A DNA stretch of 64,000 nucleotides from Heliopora coerulea. Its lineage: Eukaryota > Cnidaria > Anthozoa > Scleralcyonacea > Helioporidae. Position numbers and translations under genes: made by a program. Below the pieces are notes generated by a model. That model did no database searches. It saw only the letters and a program-made list of their open reading frames with translations, and was not told the origin of the DNA. The stretch covers positions 240,001 through 304,000 of the forward strand of contig JASJOG010000060.1 in the NCBI GenBank assembly GCA_030142905.1. The letters are read 5' to 3'. Below, in pieces: positions 49,691 to 60,998 of the stretch; within the stretch, counting starts at the first letter, position 1; every line of letters starts with the position of its first letter.

Positions 49691-52536
49691 CTACTTCCAG
49701 TGAGGGTAATTCTTACAGTCAAGCCGAAAAGTTCTAAGAGAGTCAGCCTGCCGCATTTCGACGATTAAGCTGTTCCATAGAACAGCTCCCGAGTAACTAA
49801 AACTGTTTTTCATAAAATTTGTATGGGGCAAATGAATAGCAAGTTTATTCGCCGCATCTCGAAGAGAATAACTAGTAATATTATTACGATCAACAAATTT
49901 ATCTCTAAGATATCGAGGAGCAAGACCATTAAGAGATTTATATACCATAATAGCCTTATGAATTTGACTTTGAAAATTAAGTTTTTTCCATCCGAGTTTT
50001 TCAATAAGTACGTCGGCATTTGCATCAAAGCTAGAAAAAATTAAAATACGAGCTGCACGATTTTGAAGCTTCTGAAGCTTGTTGGACAAAGTTTTGCTAC
50101 AGTTTCCCCAAACAGCACAACAATAATCAAAATGTGGCTGCAATAAAAAATTAAAAATAGATAGTAGAGTGTGGTGGGGTAAAAAGGATCTAATTCGCTT
50201 CAGTGCTCCAATGCCACTTGCAACTTTCCTGCATAATTTATCTATATGGACATTCCACGAGAGGTTATGATCAATATAGACACCTAGTGATTTAGAATAA
50301 TTCACCTGTTTTATAGGTTTTTCACCAATGCTAAGAGAAGGAGCATTCTGAAACGTACTTAACTTTTGTCTCGACCCAATTAGAATGAATTCTGTTTTGG
50401 ATGGATTTAAAGTTAATTTGTTAGCATTAAGCCATTCATTAACTCTAACGAGATCGTCATTTAAATTGACTTCGATATTTTCAATGGTATTGCTAGCAAA
50501 AGATAAGCTAGTGTCATCTGCATACATCCTTGACTGAGAATACTGGAGACAATTAGGCAGGTCATTTATATAAATTATAAAGAGAAGCGGACCCAGAATT
50601 GTTCCCTGAGGGATGCCACAGGTTAATGAACGGTTATTCGAGAGAGAATCATTTACGAAACAGCATTGTTCACGAGATAGTAAATAAGATTGAAACCAAT
50701 CATATGCCGTTCCAGACACCCCATATTTTTTTAATTTAGACAATAGAATGTTATGATCGACTGTGTCAAAGGCCTTTTTAAGATCCAAGAAAACTACTGC
50801 ATTTACATTACCTTGGTCGATATTATAAGCCTAATCATCAGTGGCTTCAAGCAATGCGTTAACAGTAGAATGCAAAGATCTAAAGCCTGATTGATGCATG
50901 GATATTAGATCATTTTCAGTGAGATAAACATATAGCTGGTCGTAAACAATTCTCTCAAACACTTTAGCAACAACACGAATTATAGAGATAGGACGATAGT
51001 TATTTAGATTTGAACGGTTACCTTGTTTAAACAATGGAATTATTTTAGATAATTTCCATTCATCAGGAAAAATACCTGTTACTAAAGATTTGTTAAAAAT
51101 TGAACATAGATGAACAGCTATTAAATCAGCAGATTCGCAAAGAAGTCTTGCTAAAATTTTATCCAAACCTGTTGCTTTGGATTTGCTTAATTTCGATAAC
51201 AAGGCATAAACCTTAGGGGCAGTAGTTGTGTTCAACACAAACTGTCTATTCGTATCACTTAAATAATGCAAATACGATGGGGAATTTACATTATTAGGTA
51301 TTTCGTTAGCAAGTCTGGGTCCAATATTTGAAAAGTGATCCAAGTCTCACGCGAGTTGCCTTTGTTCGTGTTCAATGCATTTTTGTAATAGGATTCTTTA
51401 CTTTGTTTAATTTCGTTATTTACTTTGTTTCGTAAAGTTTTAAAGATACGCCAATCTTTAGCATCTTTACACCTGCTCGCTTTCAATTTAAGTATATCTC
51501 TCTCATGCATACGCTTCTTTAAATACGAAGTGATCCAGGGCGATTTGCATGAGGGCACACGTTTTGTTCGCAAAGTAGCATGTTTGTCAACACAAACAAA
51601 AAATAGCTTTTTCCAAGCATCCCACATATCATTAGGATTATCATAACAATAAATGTCGTCCCAATTTTGTTGACAAACATCATTTCAAAAATTTGCAGGG
51701 TAAAAATTCTTGAATTTCCTATAAGTTACAGTGTTGTGTCCCCTGGATGGATATTCAATAGATAATTTACGAAAAGCATATACAAGAAAATGATTGCTTA
51801 TGCTAATATGGGATACTCAAGCACAAACAATCCTCTCGGGACTATTAGTATAAATAAGATCGATTAGCGTGGAAGAAGAACTAGTACAACGAGTTGGGTC
51901 GGTAATAAGCTGGTGCATACCTTAAACATCAGCAACGGAACTAAGTAAATTTGCATTGTTGTCAAATTTCGAGCATGCCAAATTACAATTCATATCACCC
52001 ATGATATAATACTCTAGATTTTCAGAATCCAACTTACTAACAAATGTCTCAAAATATGTGAAGATTTCCACTGCAGAATTGGGAGGTCTATACCAAGTGG
52101 TGATAAGAATAGGCTTAGAATTCGGCTTGCGAATCTCTATACTTAGATTTTCCAGTTGATCGATACTTAAATCAGTACGCAGAGAATAATTGATATAAGT
52201 GCGAATGTAAAAACAAATGCCACCACCAAATCTTCCGTTCGTTAGTCTATCTCTGCGAACAATTTCATATCCAGGAATATAAACATCATTATCTGCCATT
52301 AAACTATCAAGCCTAGTCTCATGAATTGACAAAACATCAATCGGCTTGTCTGCAAGTAGAACCCTCAATTCATCGACATGCTTAAGTAGACTAGTAATAT
52401 TCAAACTCGCTAATTTAAAACCACGTTTATTTGGCCAAAAAGATAAAAATTCATTAACATTAGAGTCACTGGAGTTATTGCAATTATTAATAGAAGGAAC
52501 ACTAGAAGGAACACTATGGGTAGTTTTACACGGCAC
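49691..52536 (-). pseudogene. LINE 4 ORF2: endonuclease and reverse transcriptase
   Basis: 52536-51922 has an APE-type endonuclease (L-N-I-T-S-L, V-L-S-I-H-E-T-R-L with the catalytic Glu, G-G-G-I-C-F-Y-I, W-Y-R-P-P, M-G-D-M-N-C-N). Stops follow at 51920 and in 51830-51680. 51627-51286 is the linker. A frameshift near 51340 leads to 51343-50831 (K-A-T-G-L-D, N-Y-R-P-I-S-I) and, after one in-frame TAG (50829-50831), to 50788-49691 with M-D-L-K-K-A-F-D-T-V, G-I-P-Q-G-T-I-L-G-P and M-Y-A-D-D-T. Catalytic residues are all present; only a handful of lesions, so the copy is young. Confidence 0.88.
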
Positions 52537-52545
52537 GGCAAATAC

Positions 52546-53784
52546 CTATTCATTATTGATCTGGAGTTTAAAGTTATTAGCGAGTAAATCACTGCCAATC
52601 TTAGATAAGTGCACACCTCCTCGATTTAAATGATTTGGTTTGATGTTCCTATGCTCAATGAAATTCCAATTGTGTTGACGACAGATTGACTTAAGAGAGT
52701 TATTAACAAATGAAATATTTTTACTTAACTGTGGATCCTTTCTTGGTAATATAGCTGAAATTGAAACGGATGTATTTGGAGAGTTTTCTTCGATATTTAA
52801 GGCCAACAACTCGATAGACTTGGATAAATGAGCAGGTTCCATAGCTTTTAGGTCATTAGTGCCACCATGAAGTATCAAATTCTCAGGTTCTTTCCTCAGA
52901 ATTGGCTTCAAATAATCGTCCATGTCTTCGGTTTTGGCGCCCGAGAAAGACTTTACAATGACTTTATCCTTTTGATTCGAGAGGTCCCAACCACGTACAT
53001 TTTTTACCATGGAGTCCCCGACTATAACCGTCACAGGCTTCTTGATATAATGTTGTTGATTATTTCTCTGATCAACATCGGCACCTTTATTTTTATTTTG
53101 ACTCTGGCCGCTGTTATATTCCGAAGGTGAAATGTTCTCCGATGTATTCAGGCTGTTAGTGTTAACTCGTACACTTGGCTGATTTGACCTCGAAGTGTTC
53201 TCTGGTGTGTTCTGGTCGTTAGTGTTGACTCGTACGCTTGACTGATTTGATTTCGAAGCCAAAGCAGTTTCCTTCGGTACAGATTCTGGGACCAATCGTA
53301 AGGCCAGCAGAAGAGAGTTCCGTTCATCTTCTAGCTTTCGAACTTCAGATTTTAGTTGTTTGTTCGCTTCACGAAGGCTAGAGTTTTCTGCAGTGAGATC
53401 GACTTGATCGAACACAAAGGAATTATTGGCCTTCGCGTTGCCTTCGGCGGCCATTAATTCAAATTTACACTTTAAATCCATCATTTCAAGCTTAAATTGT
53501 GTGAATTCTTTAACAAATTCACCGAAACCAGAATAACTTTCTTCGTTTGACGATGAGTTAACGATGAAGGAACTTTTGTTGCCAGTATCGCAATTTCCAG
53601 CCACACTTTCTGCAGTGCAATCTTCATCGGCCTCATTAATAACAGGCAACTCTTCGCCGTTCAACGTTTGGGCAAATCCAATATTTTGTAAAAAATCGCT
53701 CAAACGATTTTCTAACTCTCTCTTATTACCTGAAATAGGTAGGCCGAGCTCAGATAGCTTTTTCCTTAATTCAGTAACCTTCAT
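52546..53784 (-). CDS. LINE 4 ORF1 protein: SAP domain plus SGNH hydrolase-like domain
   Basis: 412 codons, ATG at 53784, no lesion. Residues about 1-33 form a SAP-like helix-hairpin (VTELRKKLSELGLPISGNKR). About 85-165 is a charged coiled-coil with E-N-S-S-L-R-E-A-N-K-Q-L. About 190-235 has two near-repeats of S-N-Q-x-S-V-R-V-N-T. From about 245 comes an SGNH/esterase fold: V-I-V-G-D-S-M-V-K-N (catalytic Ser block), H-G-G-T-N-D-L (block III) and G-G-V-H-L-S-K-I-G (block V His). Esterase-type ORF1 proteins are known in CR1-clade LINEs and probably bind RNA or lipids. Likely start supported by the SAP motif at once after Met. Confidence 0.85.
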   Translation of the reverse strand: MKVTELRKKLSELGLPISGNKRELENRLSDFLQNIGFAQTLNGEELPVINEADEDCTAESVAGNCDTGNKSSFIVNSSSNEESYSGFGEFVKEFTQFKLEMMDLKCKFELMAAEGNAKANNSFVFDQVDLTAENSSLREANKQLKSEVRKLEDERNSLLLALRLVPESVPKETALASKSNQSSVRVNTNDQNTPENTSRSNQPSVRVNTNSLNTSENISPSEYNSGQSQNKNKGADVDQRNNQQHYIKKPVTVIVGDSMVKNVRGWDLSNQKDKVIVKSFSGAKTEDMDDYLKPILRKEPENLILHGGTNDLKAMEPAHLSKSIELLALNIEENSPNTSVSISAILPRKDPQLSKNISFVNNSLKSICRQHNWNFIEHRNIKPNHLNRGGVHLSKIGSDLLANNFKLQINNE

Positions 53785-53830
53785 GGATGGTCGTGTCAGT
53801 CAACCAGCGAACTTAGCTGTAATGTTGCAA

Positions 53831-54439
53831 ACCTTAGCTGTAATGTTTGCAACATTACAGATATGTGCAAATTCTGTGTGCAAATTTTACCACCTGGAAT
53901 GAATTCATTGCACTTTTGATGGGCAGCTAGAGTGTTACTTGGTAATCTAATAAAGCCTCATATATTTTGCAGTTCAGTTGTAATTATAAACATGCATTTT
54001 GCATGGTTGAGTTTAGGTTAAACTTTTTTATCATTGTTTATTCGTAGTGCACTCGACATTTCTTGCAGTGCCAGTAGTCAAGTGAGTCAAATACATATGC
54101 CTTTGCCCTTTTCTGACCTATTCGATGTTACTAAATTTTTTGTGCGTTGCCGTTTTGCTAAAGTTTGCATTTGATAGAATTAAGACGAATTGTCATGCAT
54201 TATATTCGACAGAAGTGCGTCTATTTAGATGCACAATAAGATTCAAAGTCACCACCTCACACTCAAAGATCATTACAGTGTTTCGTATAACGAGAACAAC
54301 AGTAAATGCTGTCGTTATCATCGACACCATCATTGGCTGAAAGAGCACTGAAGTGACAATTAGCCATTGACTCTTAATCAAATAAAATCTTGCAGCTTGA
54401 ACCTGGAACACAAGTAGTCTATAAATGGGGGGTTCCAGC
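53831..54439. other. No gene recognised
   Basis: AT-rich sequence with a short tandem repeat of a CTTAGCTGTAATGTT-like unit near 53813-53850 beside the LINE 5' end. Nothing else assigned. Confidence 0.35.
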
Positions 54440-55000
54440 ACATTTTCACTTTTCCCAATTTTTTTTCTCAAGTTTTCGCAAGTTTTTATCAAATTTCGCA
54501 ATCTTTTTCTCAATTTTTAATCATTTTTCACATTTCTCATTTTCAAAATTATTTAAAATTATTTTACAAATTTTAACAAGTTTTTCACAAATTTTTCACA
54601 AATTTTTGCACATTTTTCGTGATTTTTATGGAATTTTAGATATTTTCATTTTTCACAATTTTTCACTAGTTTTATCAAGTTTTTGCAATTTTTTGAAATT
54701 TTCATCTTTTTGAATTTTCAACAATTTTTCGAAAGTTTTCACAAGTTTTCACAAATTTTCACATGTTTTTCTCAAGTTTTCCTCAAGTTTTCACAAGTTT
54801 TCACGAGTTTTCTCAAGTTTTCACGAGTTTTTTAAGTTTTCACAATTTTTTGAAAATTTTCATTTTTGGTTGATTTTTGGTGGTTTTTGTGATATTTCAT
54901 TTTCGTTGATTTTTTCCACAATTTCCTTCGGTTTTTTCCACGATTTCAAGAGATTTCTAGTGATTTCATGAAATTTTAAAAGATTCTGAAATTCCTCAAA
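54440..55000. repeat. Degenerate T-rich minisatellite
   Basis: About 550 bp in which units like TTTTCACAAG and TTTTTCACAAATT recur with period roughly 10-12 and drift gradually (AAGTTTTCACAAGTTTTCAC clearest at 54730-54840, more diverged at both ends). Strand asymmetry is strong: purines are almost only A. Open frames here are artefacts of the repeat. Confidence 0.7.
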
Positions 55001-55058
55001 GTTTTGTCAAATTCCCCGAAATCCTATGACGTCACTTCCTGTAAGACATGTCAATCAA

Positions 55059-55114
55059 ACTTTAGTAGCAAAGCTGTTTTAAAGTGTCTCAGGAGACTTT
55101 AGCAACAAAGCTGT
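55059..55114 (+). repeat. Two direct repeats ACTTTAG(T/C)A(G/A)CAAAGCTG
   Basis: Copies begin at 55059 and 55096, 37 bp apart. A similar sequence occurs in inverse orientation at 63890-63907, inside the partial gene at the window's right end. Significance unclear. Confidence 0.5.
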
Positions 55115-55168
55115 CCAGCACATTTTAAGAAAATGGATCAAAATTTTTCAGAGCGTCTCAGGGGAATT

Positions 55169-55284
55169 CCCACATTCCAAACATTCCAAACATCCCTAGC
55201 AACCAGCCTAACTCAATGTCAACATAAAAACTATTTTCACCCATGCCGGTTGTTAGGGATATCTGGAATGTATAGAATGTGGGG
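55169..55284. repeat. Imperfect hairpin beyond the polymerase gene
   Basis: CCCACATTCCAAACATTCCA... (55169-55204) pairs imperfectly with 55249-55284 (GGTTGTTAGGGATATCTGGA...), about 36 positions with several mismatches and a 44-nt loop. It starts 75 bp beyond the stop codon side of the polymerase gene (55359). Could be a terminator-like or element-end structure, or a small fold-back element. Confidence 0.55.
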
Positions 55285-55358
55285 GAAAACCCCCGTCATA
55301 AGGTTTGGGAAATTCCCATATTTTTACACAATTTTAAGCAATAATTCTAATCTTGTCA

Positions 55359-58300
55359 TTATGATTTGAACCCAAATATATTCTCATAAGTGTTAATCAT
55401 TTCATTCATGTAATGCCCATATGCTAATGTGTCTATTTTATTTCCAAGTATTATTCTTTTATCATCTTTTGCTGACAATGCAATTTTTTCTACACTTTCA
55501 GTATACAATTCATGATTTCGATGTCTTATTAAATTCATTTTTCTCATTTGTTCTTCTCCACTAAATAAACAATCTTTATAATTTTGAAATGTTATATTTT
55601 TTTCAATAACATTTTTTTTTAACACCTTTACATCTTTTTGATTCTTTTTTATACATTTTATAAGAATATAATTTTGTCTGAGCCATACAAATTCTTCTAT
55701 TTGTTTGTCCCCACACTCATCTTTCATCATTCCGATTACTTTTTTGTTTAAACCGGTTTTAATTCCGCTTTTATGATTCTCAGGATAATTACTTGTGTCA
55801 AACATTTTTTCAACATCTGGGGATATATCTTTATAAAAATCTTCAGTGCGGATTTCATACATTAAACTGTCAGTATCTGTAAATAACAGTATAGCGTTTT
55901 CTCCATGTTTTGGTTTAATATAATTATAATGAAAATCATACATAAGAGTCTTTGATAAATCCAATATACTCATTCCTAAATATATTGGTTTATCTAGCTT
56001 AATTTTTTTCTTATGCATATGCACAGCAATTAAATTTTCAGAAAATATTGTTCTTTTGTTAAAATTAGTTTTTGAAAATAATTTTAATGCTTTTTCTTCT
56101 CTGTTAACTAATTGTATATCAACTCTGACATTTGTATTTCTGACATTTTCCATAGTTTTCCCAAATACAGAATTATTCATAAGTTTGAAAAAGTCTTTCT
56201 CAAATTCATTTTTTGCATTAGTTCTAAGATTTGTGTTTAAATCAATATATTTTTTCATAAAATCTTCTTCATAAAATTTTATACTTTATGAATTTTTGTG
56301 ATTTTTAATCCTAATTTTTCATATAATTTCAAGTTTCCATTATGTAAAACATATTTTTCTTTATTATTCAAATTTGGAATTAATTTTTCAATGTTGCCAA
56401 CTTTTAATCTTTCTGGTGCCAACGGATATTCATTATGAAGATCATGCAACTCTTCAGGATATTCCAAGTTAACTTCTAATATACAAGGAGTATTCTTCCA
56501 ATTTTGTAATTCTTTCTCATTCATCCATTTGAAATCTCTAACAGGAAGTTTTTTACTCATAGCCCACCCATAAAGATTATTTGCATCAAGATAAGGTAAA
56601 AATATATTGTTTTTGTTTTTCTTATGCTTGTTTATGATTATATGTTTTTTTATCAAACGTTTTCTGCTTTTATTTTGTTTTTTCAAAACTGATGTTATAA
56701 ATTTTGTAATTCTATGTTTCATATATTTGTTATTTGCTTTTGCATATCTTTTTGTAATCATAGACACACCTCCTCTAATTCCATTTTCAATCATAAGGTA
56801 CATTTGTGGATCACATAATAGTTCCAATTCAACTCCAGTCATTTTTAACATTGCATCCCATGCAAGCCCTGGAGAAGTATAATACCAAGCGGGGTCTAGT
56901 TTATAATTTTCTTTACAAACTTTTCTAAAATTTTCAAAAACATCTGCAAAAAGTATTACATCAGTTTTTAAATATAGATCATGATATTCTCTCTAAATTT
57001 TTTCCAAACATTTTGTGCATGTTCATAATCCTCCTCTGTTATATTTTCATAATTTAATATTGAATAAAATTCCTCCATTTCAGGTAATTTTTCTTCATTT
57101 AATTTTTCAATGGAATCAAACCAATCATATGGAAACACACCTTTTCTAGTTAATAATTCTCTTTCTTCTTCATTTTTATAAAATTTTTTCATAATATTTA
57201 GTTCATTTTTATCTAAATTTTTAACCAAGTTGCCTAAACTACTTTGCATAAATTTAAAACTGTCAATAAATCTAATTTGTTTTTTAACATTAATCATTTC
57301 TTTGATTTTATACTGTATTTCACCGTTCACTTCTATCACTTCTTCATATTCAATAATATTTTCTTTACATCGACTTTTAAATTGTTTTTCTGTGATTATT
57401 TTTTTTGACTCAAATTTATCAACAATAATCTCTTTTGTAAAGCTAATATATTTCTCTTCTGTGTTGGGAATACAATTAATTTCACCCTATGAAACTCCGA
57501 GATTTTTAATAAACAAATGACTGTCATAATTTTGCAAATTATGAAATATAACTGGAACAAATTTAGGTTTTTTCATTTTTGAATTACAACTACTACAAGC
57601 AGCACCTCGATATTTTCCAGTATAATGACAATGATCAGCAACTTTATCACAGCTTTGCTGACTTGTTTTTTCAAATTCTTTAGCACATGCATAACATTTC
57701 TCAGCTCTTTCAAATTTTTTTCCTTTTTTTGTGGTAAATATTATCTTTTTTGGAAATTTAAATTGTTCATTTATTTTTTTAATATTATTTTCTAAACTTT
57801 GTACAAATTTAACTGAAACGTCTTCGTCAGAATTTATCTACTTTGTTGTTTTAGTGTATTTTACTAATTTTGGTTTAAATAAATTATCATCAAAACATTT
57901 TATCAAATAGCAATATCCAGACGGTTCATGTTTTTGAAATTGTTTAGTATTATCACCAACGTCTTTATTCACAGATTTTAAATCACATTCAAAATCTGCA
58001 TAAATTACAAATGGTACATTGTGCATTTTTTCATAATTTTTAAACTTTAATTTTTCTCCTTTATCAGGATAAACAGTTTTTCCACATTTACATTTTGAAC
58101 AATATTCCAAATGATTTTTAAGAGTTTTTTCATTTCTGAAATTTTGTAAACAATAATTACAAATATGTAATTTTCCTTTATGTTTGTTTACTTGACTTGA
58201 AAATAATCTACTCATGCTTTTAATTAAACAATAATGTTTATTACCGTTTCCATTACTTATTAACAATATGTTCACATGTGTATTCACATGCGTATTCACA

Positions 58301-59441
58301 TGTGTGTTAATTGGTTCTTCGCTCACTTTAAACTGTTTGTTTGCATTGCTCACCCTCAAAGGAAAAATTTCACATTTTTTCTTTTTAAACAAGCTTTCTT
58401 CTTCATTATATCCAAACACATTAATTGCAATGTTATTATTTTTTTCAAATTTATCAATATCTGAAAATCCACATGGAAAATTAATTCCATTAATATTAAA
58501 ACTCTCAGCTTTCTTTTTTAAAATTTTTGTGATTCTACCAGGATTTCTCAAATTTGGAGTGGTTTTCAAAATTTCACTTATTGTCACACACCGCAATAAA
58601 CATTTTTGGTCATCATTCATAGGATTAATAATTGCATTTTTATCTTTTAAAAATTTTGGAGTAGGAATATAAGATAATGCAGGTAATCGTTGAATTTTAT
58701 TAACATTAAGAATTATTTTTAAACTTTTATAAAATTTCCATAAACTTGAATTTTCTAAATATTCTTCTAAACTTTGAATAATTTTATCTTTCATTTTTTC
58801 ATATATTTCGTCAAAATTGCTTCCAGCATAAATTTCTTCATAATAACTGTGAAAATGTGCTTTATCTATAGTTTCTTCTCCAGTCGCAGGATTTGTTTTT
58901 TTCATTAAACATACAAGAGTTAATTGTTGTTTTGTGCTTGGATATTTTTTAAACTTTTCAATTGCCAATGGTTTTATTTTTAAAAGCAAACTCAAAAGAT
59001 CATTTAAAGATAATCCATCTTTTTCTAAATCCAGCATATATCTTTTTGTGACATTTAAAGCTTTTTTATCTAATTTAAACTTTAGTTCACTTGTGATCAG
59101 TGTAAAGGGCGGAAGACCAACACTTTGCTGTTTTTCTTTTATCTTGTCAAATATATCCGACACATTGTTGTTAAGCTGCTCCAACCACGACTGATTTTTT
59201 TTCTTTGGCCTACCGGGCCTTCTTTTGAATTGATCAAATATTCTAATTATTTTTTCTTCAAGTTTTCAGCTCGTTTTGCACGATTGCCAGCATTTTTGCT
59301 CCGTTTCACTTTGCTTCTATATTTTGTTGGTTTTAATAAATTTTCCTCTTTAATATTAGGAACAGGTGTGTCTAATATATTTATATTTTCATTTACCATT
59401 TTACACTGTTTTATTATATGTAATTTTTTCCTTAAGAGCAA
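55359..59441 (-). pseudogene. Protein-primed family B DNA polymerase (broken)
   Basis: About 1360 codons if read through. N-terminal Lys/Arg-rich start with an AT-hook (R-P-G-R-P-K-K-K, near 59210); long N-terminal region (59184-57838); a zinc finger C-x2-C ... H-x4-C (about 58180-58110); Exo I Y-A-D-F-E-C (about 58000); Exo II region with F-H-N-L-Q-N-Y-D (about 57540); motif A Y-L-D-A-N-N-L-Y-G-W-A-M (about 56590); motif B K-L-M-N-N-S-V-F-G-K-T (about 56180); motif C F-T-D-T-D-S-L (about 55880). Lesions: frameshift in an A-run near 59250, TAG at 57838-57840, TAG at 57487-57489, a 2-bp gain near 56990 and a 1-bp loss near 56282. Catalytic Asp residues remain. Confidence 0.88.
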
Positions 59442-59506
59442 ATCGCTTTGTCAGCAAAAAAAAGAATAAAAATTAATTTAATTTTTATTCTTTACCACGT
59501 TTTTAT

Positions 59507-59788
59507 TTAATTAAATTTGAAAATATTAACAGCTAAATTTAATCTTTTTGACTTTGGTTTTAAAACAATTTTATAATTTGTATAAATTTTTTCTCCAGTT
59601 TCATAATCAATATCAAAATCATTAAAAATACAAAATTTTTCTTTGTAGTTAATTAAATATTCATGATGTGGCAAAAGTCCTTCTCCAGAAAGTTTGCCAA
59701 TTTTTTTTCTAAAAATATATTTTAAATCGTCGTCATCATAATTTTCATAGTTTAAAAATATTTCAACAATTTGTGTTTCTTGATTCAT
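59507..59788 (-). CDS. Unknown 93-residue protein
   Basis: Intact frame from ATG 59788. Acidic N-terminal third (N-Y-E-N-Y-D-D-D-D-L), then mixed beta-like sequence with D-Y-E-T-G-E-K-I-Y and a basic end K-P-K-S-K-R-L-N. No signal or membrane segment. Lies 66 bp upstream of the polymerase gene in the same direction. Family not recognised. Confidence 0.55.
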   Translation of the reverse strand: MNQETQIVEIFLNYENYDDDDLKYIFRKKIGKLSGEGLLPHHEYLINYKEKFCIFNDFDIDYETGEKIYTNYKIVLKPKSKRLNLAVNIFKFN

Positions 59789-59857
59789 TGTTTTTATTAC
59801 ATAAAAATTTTTCCTTAAGAGTGAAATGCTTAGTCAACAAAAAAAATTAATTTATAT

Positions 59858-60211
59858 TTATTCTTTGATTACTAAAAATGAACCTTTTTCAGTACAAAGG
59901 TCTTTTTTTGTTTTAATTCTATGTGAAATACTTTCCGGATTTACACCAACTTTTTTTGCAGCTGCATAAAGACTTTTAAAATTAAAAATTTCACCCGTTT
60001 TTCTGTTTATAAGAATTACTGATATTGGTTTTTTAACTTTTTCTCTACAATATTTTTCAAAAGTTTCATTAGGTTTAGAAATTTCTAAACCTAAAATTTT
60101 TTCCAACTAATTTGTTTTGTATTTTTTAAAATATTTTATATTTTTTTCTCTTGCCATATTTACCAATTGCCTATAAGTATATCCCGCTTGTGGTGTATAA
60201 CTTTCAGTCAT
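59858..60211 (-). pseudogene. NUMOD1-like small DNA-binding protein
   Basis: Frame from ATG 60211 (T-E-S-Y-T-P-Q-A-G-Y) runs about 34 codons to an in-frame TAG near 60107, then continues to 59858 (82 codons). The second part has V-I-L-I-N-R-K-T-G-E-I-F, S-L-Y-A-A-A-K-K-V-G-V-N and S-I-S-H-R-I-K: the pattern of NUMOD1-type helix-turn-helix modules attached to homing endonucleases. No nuclease domain is adjacent. DNA binding is inferred from the motif. Confidence 0.5.
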
Positions 60212-60245
60212 TTTATTATATATGATTTTTTATTTAAGAGCAAAT

Positions 60246-60669
60246 TTATTTTATAAATTTATATACAACATATCCAGTTCCAATACCTATAATTGAAAAA
60301 CTTAAAATTTTATATTCTTTCATTTCATCTGGTTCTTTATAGTAATCTTCCAATTTTGGTTCTTCCAAGGTGTTATATTCTTGCTCTAAACTTTTCATGC
60401 GATTATTCATTTCTGCAAGTTTTTAAAGACACGTTTGTTCTATTTATATTTGCATTTGCACCAGATAATTGTTGCCTTAATTTTTCAATCTCTTCTTTTT
60501 TTTCCACTTGTTTTTCATACCATTTTTCTTTATCTTTTGCTAATTTTTCCATTGCTTCATTATGTCTTTTTATCTCTTTTCCATACCCAGTATGATTTAA
60601 TTTTGAAAATAAGAATCCGGCGCCTACAAAAGCAACTGCATTAAATAATCATCCAATTACTGTTTCCAT
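60246..60669 (-). pseudogene. Coiled-coil protein with two membrane segments
   Basis: ATG at 60669, an in-frame TGA after six codons where Trp would suit the surrounding hydrophobic segment (L-F-N-A-V-A-F-V-G-A-G-F), then a charged coiled-coil (K-W-Y-E-K-Q-V-E-K-K-E-E-I-E-K-L). A frameshift near 60425 leads into a C-terminal part with a second hydrophobic segment (S-F-S-I-I-G-I-G-T-G-Y-V-V-Y) and stop at 60246. Small virion or membrane protein is a guess from context. Confidence 0.5.
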
Positions 60670-60733
60670 TTATTTTTTTAATTTTTTATTTTTCTCATAC
60701 ACTTTGCTGTCTTGTGCTCACTTCGTTCACTTT

Positions 60734-60967
60734 CTAAGATTTGAAAGGATCCGTAGGAATCCATTTTTTGTCTTGTGCATATTTAAATCCAAGTGTTGAT
60801 AGTCCTACAGCTACTGCAAGTTTTAAAGTAGGCACTAAACTAGCTGGAGTGGCCAAACCTTCATTAAATACTTTTCTTGTTATCATTCCAACACCTACAG
60901 CACCCAATTTAATTATCATAGAATCATATAATTCATTCATAACTTCTTTTCTATTCATTTCGGTCAT
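60734..60967 (-). CDS. Small membrane protein, 77 residues
   Basis: Intact. Short charged start (M-T-E-M-N-R-K-E), then two hydrophobic helices (I-K-L-G-A-V-G-V-G-M-I and L-K-L-A-V-A-V-G-L-S-T-L-G-F) and a polar tail D-K-K-W-I-P-T-D. No recognised family. Resembles the other small one- or two-helix proteins of this cluster in size and position. Confidence 0.6.
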   Translation of the reverse strand: MTEMNRKEVMNELYDSMIIKLGAVGVGMITRKVFNEGLATPASLVPTLKLAVAVGLSTLGFKYAQDKKWIPTDPFKS

Positions 60968-60998
60968 TTATTTAAATACATAAAAAAATTTTTTTTAA

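Larger units (their letters stand above)
49465..53830 (-). mobile_element. LINE 4, nearly full length
   Basis: Minus-strand element from about 53830 to a TTA/ATT-repeat tail complement at 49471-49482. Two ORFs: ORF1 intact (53784-52546) and ORF2 (endonuclease plus reverse transcriptase) interrupted by stops. The ORF1 stop and the ORF2 open frame lie within about 10 bp. Superfamily CR1/Jockey-like from the endonuclease and polymerase motifs and the esterase-type ORF1. Confidence 0.85.

Noticed and set aside
58268..58672. Plus-strand hydrophobic ORFs opposite the polymerase gene
   Set aside because: Antisense of Lys/Asn-rich polymerase sequence gives Phe/Leu-rich frames; no evidence of genuine genes.
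55359..60669. Alternative genetic code (TAG or TGA read as sense) in the virus-like element
   Set aside because: The same genes also carry at least four frameshifts, so decay explains the stops without recoding.
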